This document shows positions 24,047-37,277 of a stretch of DNA of 64,000 nt, one piece after another. This stretch comes from Acanthosepion esculentum (taxonomy: Eukaryota; Mollusca; Cephalopoda; Sepiida; Sepiidae). Position 1 is the first letter of the stretch, and each line of letters opens with the position of its first letter. The stretch lies in assembly GCA_964036315.1 (NCBI GenBank), contig OZ038478.1, positions 139,923,156 through 139,987,155 of the forward strand, written 5' to 3'. The position numbers were made by a program, and so were the translations under genes. The notes below the pieces were generated by a model. The model saw only the letters and a list, made by a program, of their open reading frames with translations. It searched no databases and was not told the origin of the DNA.

Positions 24047-24512
24047 TGTGAGACCAATACTTCCCTACATCATGGACTCTCCCAGTACTATATTATTATG
24101 TGAATCATGGGAGCAGCACCAGTAATGCGCAGCCTCGTGTTCTGCTGTCGAACTCTCTGTTTGGCAGAGAGGAAGTCGGACGAGGTTTTGCTGCAGGGCA
24201 AAGTTTCGTCCGGAGAGTTAGACAGTCCCTAATAAACTTGTGTATACGGGTTGTAAATGGGCATATTTTTGGCCGAGCCTACGGGCTCGGTAAGCCCACG
24301 TTAAACCGGCCTTGTGCCACATTCGACCTGTGTGAGGGGGTTGTTAAATATAGTAATGCACAGCCGCCTACGATAACAATATCAGACATCACTGCATAGT
24401 AAGCTCTGCTTACTCTTACACTAATCTTTGTAACTTTTCTGTTTAATATATCTTTCTTACCTCTAACCCGTGTTCCGTGTTTTCCTTCCATGGTCCCTAC
24501 TTCGGGTCCACA
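24047..24512 (+). repeat. 5' long terminal repeat, 466 bp
   Basis: Starts TGTTGTGAG and ends GGGTCCACA, with TG..CA ends, followed four bases later by a primer-site-like TGG. It contains a perfect 7-bp hairpin CCGAGCC/GGCTCGG (24273-24290) and an internal 14-bp near-direct repeat (24121 and 24352) that mediated the deletion seen in the 11109 remnant. The right end is set by the TG..CA rule and the primer site, so it is less certain than the left end, which the satellite junction fixes. Confidence 0.8.
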
Positions 24513-24630
24513 TCAGTGGCGACAGAGGATTCGAGACTCGCACCCACACCGAAACCCAAAAGCCCCAGTCTCACATCAGTGGTGACAGACGACTCGTTTG
24601 ACCCCACTGGTTCCCACATCAGTGTTGAAC
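24509..24630 (+). repeat. Triplicated CACATCAGTG motif at the primer site
   Basis: The LTR/primer-site junction CACATCAGTGGCGACAGA (from 24510) recurs downstream as CACATCAGTGGTGACAGA (from 24572), and partially as CACATCAGTGTTGAAC (from 24615). Spacings are about 62 and 43 bp. The three copies are diverged, so they are not a recent slippage product. Confidence 0.75.
24517..24533 (+). other. Candidate tRNA primer-binding site
   Basis: TGGCGACAGAGGATTCG begins with the TGG expected opposite a tRNA CCA end and lies 4 bp after the LTR. Its complement ends in a plausible acceptor stem plus T-arm GAATCC. I cannot name the tRNA without a search. Confidence 0.6.
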
Positions 24631-25051
24631 TAGATTTTGAGCTGGCCTTACTACATCAGCGAACGAAACACAATAAACGAGCAACCAAGTATCGAGAACG
24701 ACTGCTTACAAAAAACCCAGCTTGTGCACAAAACAAACTGACAAACTCAAGAGCTCAAAGTTCTATGGTTGACTCAAGTTCGAAAAAACTATTCACCAAG
24801 TCGCGCATTTAGCAAAGTGTTAAAAAATTTTATGAAATTGATTTGAATTCCTACAAATCTCGTGCATAAAATTACCCTCCCCTCAAGTTGATTGAGATGA
24901 GTTTTTTCTAAAAAAAACAAAAAAACAATGCAAATTCTCCCAAAAGAGGGGAAAAAAATCCAGTGTATTTATTTTTTTTTTTTGCTGTCTAAGTGATATT
25001 TTTCTCACCACACTTCTAAAAAAAAAAAATAATAACTGTTGAAAAATTCAA

Positions 25052-25444
25052 ATGGTCACATTGACGGCCGACGATTTTAAGTGCTTAATATTTGCACATG
25101 GTCTAGTATCAGTAGAAGACGCTGAGGTCAGACGTCGGGTACTTACCAAACTCAAAAACGAAAAGGGCTTGACTCTCCAAAAATTAGCAGAGGATTGTCA
25201 AAGAGTAATTTCTGTCAAGTATGACTCAAAAATAATCGAGGAATCAGGTGTGGCTCAGATTAGAAAAATCAGAAGCAACCCAACCTCTTATTCCCCGCAA
25301 AAAGACAAAGGCAAATCTCATGTTCTAAATCCCGCAAAAAACAAAATACGAAAAGGCTAAAGAAACCTCCCAGACCATGTTACCATTGTGGAAAATGGCA
25401 TTGGATGAAATTCTGTCCATTCAAGAAGAAAACATATTGCAAAT
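25052..25444 (+). pseudogene. Gypsy gag C-terminal half with CCHC zinc knuckle
   Basis: The open frame 25052-25360 carries the Gypsy gag landmarks LTADDFKCLIFAHGL, RRRVLTKLKNEKGLTLQKL and AEDCQRVISVKYDS. Family members continue from these into a basic linker and a nucleic-acid-binding knuckle. The knuckle is present in another frame at 25378-25416 (CYHCGKWHWMKFC, a C-x2-C-x3-H-x4-C spacing typical of this gag group), so a frameshift lies near 25320. The N-terminal half of gag is not recognisable, and a stop lies just upstream of 25052. The apparent start codon is internal to the original gag. In a live element, Gag packages the RNA in cytoplasmic particles; this copy cannot. Confidence 0.83.
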
Positions 25445-28013
25445 AATATGCATAATTAAGTTGAGCATAAAATTGTAAAATTTGCATGTTTCCATTTTAA
25501 GGCAATCATATATATAGAAGTCCGCATGGCAAATATCTAAGCGAATTTTAGTATAAAATTTTTCATGGTGGACCTTTACAAAGTCATGCTACCAACATTC
25601 TTCATAATAAATTTCTGCGTAAAATTCTAAAAGTTTCATGTTTCCATTTTGAGGTAATCATATATGTAGAAGTCCGCATGGTAGAGCCCTACCAAATATC
25701 TAAGTGAATTTATTAGAAAATTTTTCATGGTGGCATTTTTCATAGTGATGCTTCCGACATTCTGTATAATTAGTTTCAGCATAAAAAACTCAAATTTGCA
25801 TGTTTCCGTGTTCAGGCAATAATATATAGAGAAGTACGCATGCAGCACCCATAGCAAATATCGAAGGAAATTTAGTAAAACATATTTCATGGTGGCATTT
25901 TCCATAGTCATGCTAACAACATTCTGTATAATTCAGTTCAGCATAAGATACTAAAATTTGCATGTTTCCATATTCATGTAATCATATATAGAGAAGTTCG
26001 CATAAAGCAGGCCTAGCAAATATCAATGGGAATGCAGTAGAAAAGTTTTCATGGTGTCATTTTTCATAGTCATGCTACGAACATTCTGTATAATTAAGGT
26101 CAACGTAAAATTATAAAATTCAGGCAATCATACATAGAGAAGTCCGCATGGAGCAGCCCTATCAAATATCGAAGGGAATTCAGTAGAAAATTTTTCATGG
26201 TTGTCCTTTTGAAAGTCATGCTACCAACATTCTGTATAATTAAATTCAGTGAAAATTCTAAACATTGTATGTATCCTTATGCAGGCAGTCATAGATAGAG
26301 AAGTCCGCATAGAGCAGCTATAGCAAATATCTAAGGGAATTTAGTAGAAAATTTTTAATGTTGGTATTTTCAAAGTCATCCTACGAATATTATGTATAAT
26401 TAAGTTTAGCGTAAAATTCAATAATTGGAATTTTTCCATATAAAGGCAATCATATATAGAGAAGTTCGCATGGAGTAGCCCTAGCAAATACGTAAGAGTA
26501 TTTAGCAGAATATTTTTCCTGCTGGCATTTTTCATAGTTATGATATCAACATTCTTTATAATGAAGTTCAGCGGAAAATTCTAAAATTTGTATGTTTCCA
26601 TTAAGTTCAACATAATATTCTAAAATTTGTATGTTTCGAATTTGTGGCAATCATATATAGAGAAGTATGCTGAGAGCAGCCCTAGTAATATCTAAGGGAA
26701 GTTAGCAAAAAAATTTTTCATCGTGGCATTTCTCTTAGCAGCCTCAGAAAATATGTAATGGAATTTGGTAGGAAAATTTTGATGGTGGTATTTTTCATAG
26801 TCATGGTACGAACATTCTGTATAATTTAGTTTAGCATAAAATTCTTCATAGTCATACTTCCAACATACTTTGTAATTAAGTTCAGTGTAAAGTAGTAAAA
26901 TATACATGTTTCCATATTCAGGAAATTATATATAGAGAAGTCCGCATGGAGCAGACCTAGCAAATATCTAAGGAAATGTATTAAAGAATTTGGTGGAAAT
27001 TTTATAGTCATTCTTCCAACATTCTGTATAATAAACTTCAGCGTCAAATTCTAAAATTTGCATGTTTTGATTTTCAGGAAATTGTATATAAAGAAGTCTG
27101 CACAGAGCAGCCCTAGCATATATCTAATGGAAATAAGTAGAAACTTTTTCATGATGCCCCATGTCAATGTCATCCTACAAACATTCTGTATAATTAAGTT
27201 CAGGCTAAAATTCTAAAATTTGCATGTTTCCATTTTCAGGCCATCATATTTAGAGAAGTACGAATGGAGCAGCCCTAACAAATATCTAAAAGGAATTTAG
27301 TACAAAATTTTTCATGGTGGCATTTTTCATAGTCGTCTTACCAACAATCTTTATAATTAAGTTCAGTTTAAAATTCAAAAATATGCATGATTCAAATTTT
27401 CAGTTAATTATATATAGTGAAGTTTGCATGAAGCAGCCGTAGCAAATATCTAAGGGAATTTAGGAAAAAGCTTAATTAAGTTCAGCGTAAAAATTCTAAA
27501 ATTTGCATGTTTACATTTTCAGGTAATTATATATAGAGAAGTCAGCATGAAGCAACCCTAGCAAATGTCTAAGTGAATTTAATAGAAAATTTTTCATGGT
27601 GGCCTTTTCATAGTCATGATACCAACATTCTGTAAATTAATTTCATCGTAAAATTCTATAATTTGTATATTTCCATATTCAGGCAATCATATATTGAAAA
27701 ATCGACATGGAGCAAGCCTAGGAAATACATAAGGAAATTTAGAAGAAAAAATTTATTGGTGGCTTTTTTCATAACATGCTACCAACATTCTGTATAATCA
27801 ATTTCAGCATGAAGTTGTAAAATTTGCATGTTTCCAATTTCAGTCAATCATATACAGAGAAGTTTTCATGGAGAAGCCTGAGCTAATATCTTAAGGAATT
27901 TAGCAGAAAATCTTTCATGGTGGCCCTTTTCAAAGTCATGCTAACAACATTCTGTATAATTAAGTTCAGCAGAAAATTCTAAAATTTCCATGTTTCCATA
28001 TTCAGGCAATCAA

Positions 28014-28797
28014 GACAGCATGGAGCAGCCCTAGAAAATATCTACAGGAATTTACCAGAAATTGTTTCATGGTGGCATTTTTCATAGTGATGCTACCAAC
28101 ATAATGTATAATTAAGTTCAGTGTAAAATTCTAAAATGTACATGTTTCCATATTCATGCAATCCTTTATAGAGAAGTCCACATTCAGCAGCCCCATCAAA
28201 TATTTCAGGGAATTTAGTAATAGAGTTTTCATGGTGGCATTTATCAAATTCATGCTACCAACATTCTGTATAATAAAGTTCAGGGTAAAATTCTAAAATT
28301 TGCATGTTTTGATTTTCAGGAAATTGTATATAAAGAAGTCTGCACATAGCAGCCCTAGCATATATCTAATGGAAATAAGTAGAAAATTTTTCATGATGCC
28401 CCATGTCAATGTCATCCTACAAACATTCTGTATAATTAAGTTCAGGCTAAAATTCTAAAATTTGCATGTTTCCATATTCAGGCAATCATATATAGATAAG
28501 ACAGCATGGAGCAGCCCTAGAAAATATCTACAGGAATTTACCAGAAATGGTTTCATGGTGGCATTTTTCATAGTGATGCTACCAACATTCTGTATAATTA
28601 AGTTCAGTGTAAAATTCTAAAATGTACATGTTTCCATATTCATGCAATCCTTTATAGAGAAGTCCACATTCAGCAGCCCCATCAAATATTTCAGGGAATT
28701 TAGTAATAGAGTTTTCATGGTGGCATTTATCAAATTCATGCTACCAACATTCTGTATAATTAAGTTCAGGGTAAAATTCTAAAATTTGCATGTTTCC
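28014..28797 (+). repeat. Local higher-order duplication, 486-bp period
   Basis: A two-monomer stretch of about 299 bp at 28014-28312 recurs almost unchanged at 28500-28797, an offset of exactly 486 bp (3 x 162). The monomer between them (28313-28480) is nearly the same as one at 27063-27230. Similarity is far above the array average, marking a recent unequal exchange. Confidence 0.85.
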
Positions 28798-30592
28798 ATT
28801 TTCAGGCAATCATATACAGAGAAGTCCGCATGGAACAACCCTAGCAAATATCTAAGTGAATTTAGTCAAAAATTTTTCCTTGTGTGACTTTTCATAGTGA
28901 AACTATCAACATTTATATAATTAATTTCAGCGTAAAATTCTAAAATTTGTTTGTTTCGATACTCCAGGAAATCATATATAGAGAAGTCCACATGAAGCAG
29001 CTCTTACAAATATCTAAGGGAATTTAGTAGAAAAGGTTTCATAGTGGTCCATTTCAAATTCATACTATCAACATTCTGTATAATTAAGTTCAGTGGAAAA
29101 TTTGAAATTTGCATGTTTCCATTTTCAGACAATCATATATAAAGTAGTCTGCACAGAGCAGCCCTAGCATATATCGAAGTGAATTTAGCAGAAAATTTTT
29201 AATGGTGTCACTTTTCAAAGTAATGCTACCAACATTCTGTATAATTAAGTTCAGCATAAACCTCTAAAACTTACATGTTTCCATATTCAGGTAATCATAT
29301 ATAGAGAAGTTTGTATAGAGCAGACCTAGCAAATATCTAATGAAATTTAGTAGAAAGATTTATGGGGCCACTTTTCAAAGTCATGCTACCAAACATTCTG
29401 TATAATTAAGTTCCGTGTAAAATTCTAAAATTTGCCTGGTTCCATTTTCAGGGAATCATATATAGAGTAGTCCGAATGGAGCAGCTATAGCAAATATCTA
29501 AGGGAATTTAGTGCAAAATTTTTTATTGTGGCATTTTTCATAGTCATGCTACCAACATTCTGTATAATTAAGTTGAGCAGCCCTAGCAAATATCTAAGAT
29601 AATTTTGTAGAAAAGTTTTCATGTGTCATTTCTCATAGTCATGCTATGAACATTTGTATAATTAATTTCAGCGAAAATTCTAAAATGTGCATGTTTCCAT
29701 ATTCTGGCAATCAGATATAGAGAATTGCACAGGAAGCAGCCCCAGGAAATATTTAAGAAAATTTAGTAGAAAATTTTTAATGGTGGACTTTTCAAAGTCA
29801 TGCTACCCACATTCTGTATAATTTATTTCAGCATGAAATTCTAAAATTTGCATATTTCCATATTAAGTCAATAATATATTGAATAGTCCGCCCTAGCAAA
29901 TATCAAAGGGTATTTAGTAGAAAATTTTTCATGGTGGTCCTTTTCAAAGATATGCTACTAACATTCCGTGTAATAAGCACAGCTGAAAATTTTACAATTT
30001 GCACATTTCCATTTTCAGGTTATCTTATATAGAGAAGTCGGCATGGAGTAGCCCTAGCAAATATCTAAGGGAAATTAGTAGGAAATTTATCATGGAGGCA
30101 CATTTCAAATTCATGCTACCAACATTCTGTATAATTAATTAAGTACAGTGTAAAAGTATAAATTTGCATTTTTCCAATTTCAAAGAATCATATATAGAGA
30201 AGTCCGCATGGAGCAGACCTAGCAAATATCTAAGGGAAATTAGCAAAAACTTTTTTCGTGATGTCATTTTTTATAGTCATGCTCCCAACATTCCGTATAA
30301 TTAAGTTCAGTGAGAAATTATAAATTTTGCATGTATCTATTTTCAGGATATCATATATAGTGAAAACTGTTTGTAGCATCCCTAGCAAATATCTCAATGA
30401 ATTTAGTAGAATATCTTTATGGTGGAATATTCCATAGTCATGCTACGAAGATTCTATATAGTTTAATTCAGCGTAAATTTCTAAAATTTATATGTGTCCA
30501 TTTTCAGACAATCATATATAGAGAAGTCCACATGGAGCTGCCCTAGCAAATATCTAAGTGAATATAGCAGAAAGTTTTTCATGGCGGCATTT

Positions 30593-30900
30593 TTCATAGT
30601 CGTGCTACAAACATTCTCTGTCATTAAGTTCAGCGTAAAATACTAAAATTTGCATATTTCCATATTCAGGCAGTCATAATATAGAGAAGTCTGCATGGAG
30701 CAGCCCTAGCACATATCAAAGGAATTTAGTACAAAATTTTTCATGGTGGCACATTTAAGTCATGCTATCAATATTCTGCATTTTTCATAGTCGTGCTACA
30801 AACATTCTCTATCATTAAGTTCAGCGTAAAATTCTAGAATTTGCATATTTCCATTTTCAGGCAGTCATAATATAGAGAAGTCTGCATGGAGCAATCCATG
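30593..30900 (+). repeat. Local 189-bp tandem duplication of satellite
   Basis: CATTTTTCATAGTCGTGCTAC with the rare CATTCTCT[G/A]TCATTAAG and CAGTCATAATATAGAGAAGTC variants occurs at 30593 and again at 30782. The offset of 189 bp is not a multiple of the monomer, because the copy joins out of register. Confidence 0.8.
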
Positions 30901-33900
30901 CAGATATCAAAGGAAATTTAGTACAAAATTTTTAATGGTGCGGCACTTTTCAAAGTCATGCTACCAACATTCTGTATAATTAAGTTCAGCGTAAAACTCT
31001 AAAATTTCCATGTTCAGGCAATCATACATAGAGAAGTCTGCATAGATCAGACCTAGCAAATATCAAAGGGAACGCAGTAGAAATGTTTTCATGGTGGCAC
31101 TTTTCAAATTCATGCTACGAACATTCTGTTTAATTAAATTCAGCATAAAATTCTAAAATTTGCATGTTTCCAATTTCAGTCAATCATATATCGAGATGTT
31201 TGCATGGAGAAGCCCTATCAAATATTTGAGGGAATTTAGTAGAAAATTTATCATGGTGGCATTTTCCATAGTCAGGTTATCAAGATTCTGTAAATTTAAG
31301 TTCAGCGTAAAATTCTAAAAATTGCATGTTTCCATATCCAGGGAATCATATATAAAGAAGTCCGCATGGAGTAGCCCTAGCAAATCTCTAATTTCATTCA
31401 GTAGAAAGTTTTTCGTGGTGGCACCTTTCATAGTCATGTGAAGAACATTTTGTATAATTAAGTTCAGCAGAAAATTCTAAAATCTGAATATTTCTTTTTA
31501 AGGAAATCATATATATAGAAGTATGCATGGAAGAGCACTAGAAAATATCTAAGGGAATTTACCTGAAAATGTTTCATGGCAGCATTTTTCATAGAAAGGC
31601 TACCAACATTCTGTATAATTCAGTTCAGCGTAAAATTAAAAAATTTACATGTCGCCATTTTCAGACAATCATATATAGAGAAGTCTGCATGTAGCAGTGC
31701 TAGCAAATACCTTTTTCAAAGGGGACATTTTCATAGTCATGTTACCAATATTCTGTATATTTAAGTTTAGTGTAAAATTCTAAAATTTGCATATTTCCAT
31801 TTTCAGCAAATCATATATAAAGAAGTCCGCATGGAGCAGCCCTACCATATACCTAAGGGAATTTATCAGAAAATATTTCATGGTGGCATCTTTCATATTC
31901 ATGCTACCAACATTCTGTATAATTAAGTTAAGCATAAAATTCTAAACTTTGCATCTTTCCAAATTCAGGCTATCCAATATCGATAAATCCGCATGGATCA
32001 GACATAGCAAATATGTTAGGTAATTTAGTAGAAAAATTGTCACGGTACCACTTTTCATAGTCAAGATATCAACAACTGTATATTTAATTTCAGTGGAAAC
32101 TTTTAAAATTTGCATGTTTCAAATATCAGGAAATCATACATAAAGAAGACCGCATGTTTCCATATTCAGGCCATCATATATGGAGAAGTACACATGGAGC
32201 AGCTCTAGTAAATATCTAAGGGAATTTATTAGAAAATTTTGCATGGTGGCATTTTTCATAGTGATGCTTCCGACATTCTCTATAAGTAAGTTCAGCATAA
32301 AATACTCAAATTGGCATGTTTCCGTATTCGGGCAATAATATACAGAGAAGTACACATGGAGCACCCATAGCAAATATCGAAGGAAATTTAGTAAAACATA
32401 TTTCACAGAGGTGCTTTTCAAATTCATGCTACCAACATACTGTATAATTAAGTTCAGTGGAAATTCTAAAATTTTTATGTTTCCATATTCCAGCAATCAT
32501 ATATAGAGAAATCCACATGGAGCAGACCGAGAAAATATCTAAGGTAATTTAGTAGACAATTTTTCATAGTGGACCTTTTCAATGTCATGCTACCAAAATT
32601 CTGCATAATTAAGTTCAGCGTAAAATTCTAAAATTTGCATGTTTCCATTTTTAGGCAATAATATATAGAGATGTCCACATGGAGTAGCCTTAGCTAATAT
32701 CAAAGGGAATGCAGTAGAAAATTTTTCATGGTAGCATTTTTGATAGACATGCTATCAACATTAAGATCATCGTTAAATTCTAAAATTTGCATGTTTCCAT
32801 ATTCAAGCAATCATATATAGGGAAGTACTCATGGTGCAGAATCATAGAAATTATCTAACGGAATTTATTAGAAAATTTTTTATGGGGTTCCTTTTCAAAG
32901 TCATGTTACCAACATTCTGTACAATGAAATTCAGTGTAAAATTTTAAATTTGCATGTTTCCATATTCAGTCAATCATATATAGAGAACTCCACATGGAGA
33001 GAGCCCTAGCAAATATCTGAGGGAATTTAGTAGAAAATCTTTCATTGTGGCATTTTTCATAGTCACGCTTCCAAAATTCTGTATAATTATTACAGGCGTA
33101 AATTTCTAAAATTTGCTTGTTTTATTTTCTGCAATGATGTACAGAGATGTACGCATGCATCACCCCTAGCAAATATCTAAGGGAATTTATTAGAAAATTT
33201 TTCAGGGTGGCATTTTTCATAGTCATGGTACCAACATGTTGTGAAATTTCAGCGTAAAATTCTAAAATTGTCATGATTCCATTTTCATTTAATTATATAT
33301 AGAGAAGTTCGCATGGAGCAGCCGTAGCAAATATCTAAGGGAATTTAGTAGAAAGTTTTTCATGGTGGCAATTTTCATCGTCATTCTACCAATATTCTGT
33401 ATAATGAAGTTCAGCGTCAAATTCTAAAATTTCTCATGTTTCCATTTTCAGGCAATCATATATAGAGAAGTACGCATGATGTAGCCCTAGCAAATATCTA
33501 ATTTCATTTAGTAGAAAATTTTTCATGGTGGCACTTTTCAAAGTCATGCTAGCAAAATTCTGTATATTATTAATTTCACCATTAAATTCTCCAATTTGCA
33601 TGTTTCCATTATAGGCAATGAAATATAGAGAAGTCAGTATGGAGCAGCCCTAGCAAATATCTAAGGGAATTTAGTAGAAAATATTTCATGGTAGCATTTT
33701 TCATAGTAATGCATTCAACATTCTGTATAATTAATTTCAGGATAAAATTCTAAAAATTGCATGTTTCCATATTCAGGCAATTATACATAGAGAAGTTCAC
33801 ATGGAGTAGCAAAAGAAAATATCTAAGGTAATTTAGCAGAAAATTTTTCATGGTGGCATTTTTCATAGTCATGCTACAAAAATTCTGTATGATTAAATAC

Positions 33901-35121
33901 TGAAAGTTGCATGATTCAAAATACAGGCAATCATATACAGAGAAGTCTGCATGTGCAGCCCTAGAATATATCTAAGGGAACTTAGTAGAAAATTTGTCAT
34001 GGTAGTCCGTTTCCACGTCATGCTACTAATATTCTGTATAATGAAGTTCGGTTGAAAATTCTAAAATTTGTATGTTTCCATTTTCAGGCAATCATATAAA
34101 GACAAGTCCGCATGGAGCATCCCTAGCAAATGTCTAAGGGACTTTAGTAGGAAATTTTTCATGGTGGCATTTTTCATAGTCATGCTACAAACATTCTGTA
34201 TAATTAAGTTCAGCGTACAATTCTAAAATTTCCATGTTTCTATATTCAGAATATCATATATAGAGAAGTCTGTATAGAGCAGCCTTAACAAATATCGAAT
34301 GGAATTTAAAGAAAATTTTTCATGGTGTCACTTTTCAAAGACTTAGCCCTAGCAATTATCTAAGGGAATTTACAAAAAAATTTTTACCAACTTTCTGTAT
34401 AATTAATTCTGCGGAGAATTCTAAACTTTGTATGTTTCCATATTCAGGCAATCATATACCGAGAAGACCGTATGGAGCAGCCCTGTCAAATATCTATTAG
34501 CATATATCTAAGGGAATGTAGTAGAAAAATTTTAATGGGGAACCTTTTCAAAGTCATGCTACCAACATTCTGTATATTTAATTTCGGCGTAAATTTTAAA
34601 AATTTGCATCTATCCATATTAAGGCAATCATGAATAGAGCAGTCCTAGCAAATATCTAAGGGAATTTAGTAGGTAATTTTTCACGGTGGTCCTTTTCAAA
34701 TTCATGCTACTAACATTCTGTATAATAAGTTCAGCAGAAACTTTCTACAATTTGCATGTTTCCATTTTCTGGCAATCATATATAGACAAGTCCGCATGGA
34801 GCAACCATAGCAAATATGTAAGGGAATTTAGCAAAAATATTTTTCATAGTGACATTTTTCATAGGCATGCTAACAACATTCTATATAATTCAGTTCAGCA
34901 TAAGATACTAAAATTTGCATGTTTCCATATTCATGTAATCATATATAAAGAAGTTTGCATAAAGCAGCCCTAGCAAATGCAGTAGAAAAGTTTTCATGGT
35001 GTCATTTTTCATAGTCATGCTACGAACATTCTGTATAATTAAGGTCAATGTAAAATTATAAAATTCAGGCAATCATACATAGAGAAATCCGCATGGAGCA
35101 GCCCTAGCAAATATCTAAGGG

Positions 35122-35172
35122 AATTTTGTAGAAAATGTTTCATGGCCGCCATGAAAAATTTTCTACAAAATT
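35122..35172. repeat. Fold-back palindrome in satellite
   Basis: Two 24-bp arms (35122-35145 and 35149-35172) pair with one mismatch around a 3-nt loop CCG. Each arm is ordinary satellite (AATTTTGTAGAAAAT..TTTCATGG), so the right arm is a reverse copy of the left. This is expected from strand switching during replication or repair. Confidence 0.9.
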
Positions 35173-37236
35173 TGTCGTCCTAATGCTATCAACATTCTGT
35201 ATAATTAAGTGCAGTGTAAAATTCTAAAATTTGGATGTTTCCATATTCAGGCAGTCATATATAGAGAAGTTTGCATGGAATAGCCCTAACAAATATCTAA
35301 GGGAATTTCATAGAAAACTTTTGATGGTGGCACTTTTCAAATCATGCTACCAACATTCTGTATTAATTAAGTTCAGTTCAAAATTCTATAATTTGCATGT
35401 TTCATATTCAGGCAATCATATATAGAGTAGATATATTGAAAATCTTTCATGGTAGCATTTTTCATAGACATGCTACCAACATTCTGTATAATTAAGTCCA
35501 GCGTAAAATTCTAAAATTTACATGTTTCCACCTTTTTTGGGGTGGTCCTTTTCAAATTCATGCTACTAATATTCTGTATAATAAGTTCAGCAATTCTACA
35601 ATTTGCATGTTTCCAGTTTCAGGCTATCATATACAGAGAAGTCCGTATGGAACAGCAATATCTAAGCAAATTTAGTGGAAAATTTTTCCTGGTGCGACTT
35701 CTCATAGTGATGCTATCAACATTTGTATAATTAATTTCAGCGTAAAATTCTAAAATTTAAAATTTTTCCATTTCAGGCAATCATATATAAAGAAGTCTGC
35801 ATAGAGCATATATCAAAGGGAATTTAGCAGAAAATTTTTAATGGTGACACTTTTCAAAGTAATGCTAACAACATTCTGTATAATTAAGTTTAGTATAAAC
35901 ATCTAAAAAGTTACATGTTTCCATATTCAGGTAATCACATATAGAGAAGTCCGCATGGAGCATCCCCATCAATTATCTGAGGGAATTTAGTAGAAAATTC
36001 ATCTTGGAGGCACTTTTTCAAATTCATGCTACCAACATTCTGTATAATTCGGTTCAGCGAAAATTCTAGTGTTTCCATTTTCAGCCTATGATCTATAGAG
36101 AAATCCACATGTAGCAGTTCTAGCAAATATGTAAGGGAATTTAGCACAAAATTTTTTATTGTGGCATTTTCCATAGTCATGCTACCAACATTCTTTATAA
36201 TTAAGTTCAGCGTAAAATTCTAAAATTTGCATGCTTCTATTTTCAAGTAATCGGATATAGAGAAGTCTGCATGGGAAGCCCTACCAGATATCTTAGGGAT
36301 TATAGTAGAACAGTATTCATGGTGGCATTTTCATAGTCGTACTACCAACATTCTGTATAATTTAGTTCAGTGTAAAATTCTAAAATTTGCTGGTTTCAAT
36401 TTTTTGGATATCATATATAGAGGAGTCCGCATGGAGCAGCCCTATGAAATAACTAAGGGAATTTAGTAGATAATTTTTCATGGTGTCACTTTTCATTGTC
36501 ATGCTACCAAAATTCTTCATAATTCCTTTTTGTGTGAAATTCTAAAATTTGCATGGTTCCATTTTCAGGTAATCATATAGAGAGAAGTCTGCATGGAGCA
36601 GCCCTAGCAAATATTTAATGGAATTTAGAAGGAAATTTTTCATGGTGGCATTTTTCATAGTTATGCAACCAACATTCTGTATAATTAACTTTGCATGTTT
36701 CCATTTTCAGGCAATGATATATAAAGAAGTCCACATGGAGCAGCCCCAGGAAATATCTCAGAGAATTTAGTAGAAAATTTCTCATGGTGAGATTTTTCAT
36801 AGTCATGCTACCAAAATTCTGTATAATTCAGTTCGGTGTAAAATTCTAAAATTTGCATTTGTTCACTTTCAGGCAATCATACATAGACAATTCCACTTGA
36901 GCAGCCCTACCAGATATCTAACGGAATTTAGTAGAAAATTTTTCATGGTGGCATTTGTCTTAGTCATTCTACCAACATTCTATATAATTAAGTTCAGCGT
37001 AAAATATTAAAATTCGCATGTTTCCATTTTCCGGCAATCATACATATAGAAGTGTACATGATGCAGCCCTAGCAAACATGTAAGTTAATTTAGTAGAAAA
37101 ACTTTTCATTGTGTCACTTTTCAAAATCATTGTATGAACATTCTGGATAATTAAGTTCACTGCAAAATTCTAAAATTTGCATGTTTCCCGTTTCAGGCAA
37201 TCATATATAGAGAAGTCCGCATGGAGCAGCCCTAGA

Positions 37237-37277
37237 AAAAATGCCATGATGAAAAGATATTTCATCATGGCATTTTT
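37237..37277. repeat. Perfect 18-bp fold-back in satellite
   Basis: AAAAATGCCATGATGAAA (37237-37254) and its exact complement (37260-37277) flank the 5-nt loop AGATA. The related copy near 790-815 has only the right-hand arm, so the left arm was added after the two blocks separated. Confidence 0.9.

Larger units (their letters stand above)
24047..25448 (+). mobile_element. 3'-truncated Gypsy-type LTR retrotransposon
   Basis: Order: 5' LTR (24047-24512), primer-binding-site region, about 500 bp of degenerate leader with A-rich tracts, C-terminal gag and a zinc knuckle. It then stops abruptly into satellite near 25449. Protease, RT, RNase H, integrase and the 3' LTR are absent. The break just after the zinc knuckle has no poly(A) or LTR, so a deletion or recombination with the array removed the rest. 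The gag type resembles K02A2.6-like Gypsy lineages of invertebrates. Confidence 0.85.

Noticed and set aside
24100..24399. 99-codon plus-strand frame.
   Set aside because: Lies inside the LTR and its product resembles nothing; LTRs of this type do not encode proteins.
24477..24812. 111-codon plus-strand frame across the primer-binding-site region.
   Set aside because: Starts in the LTR and crosses the triplicated primer-site motif; low-complexity product without gag signatures, so kept as untranslated leader.
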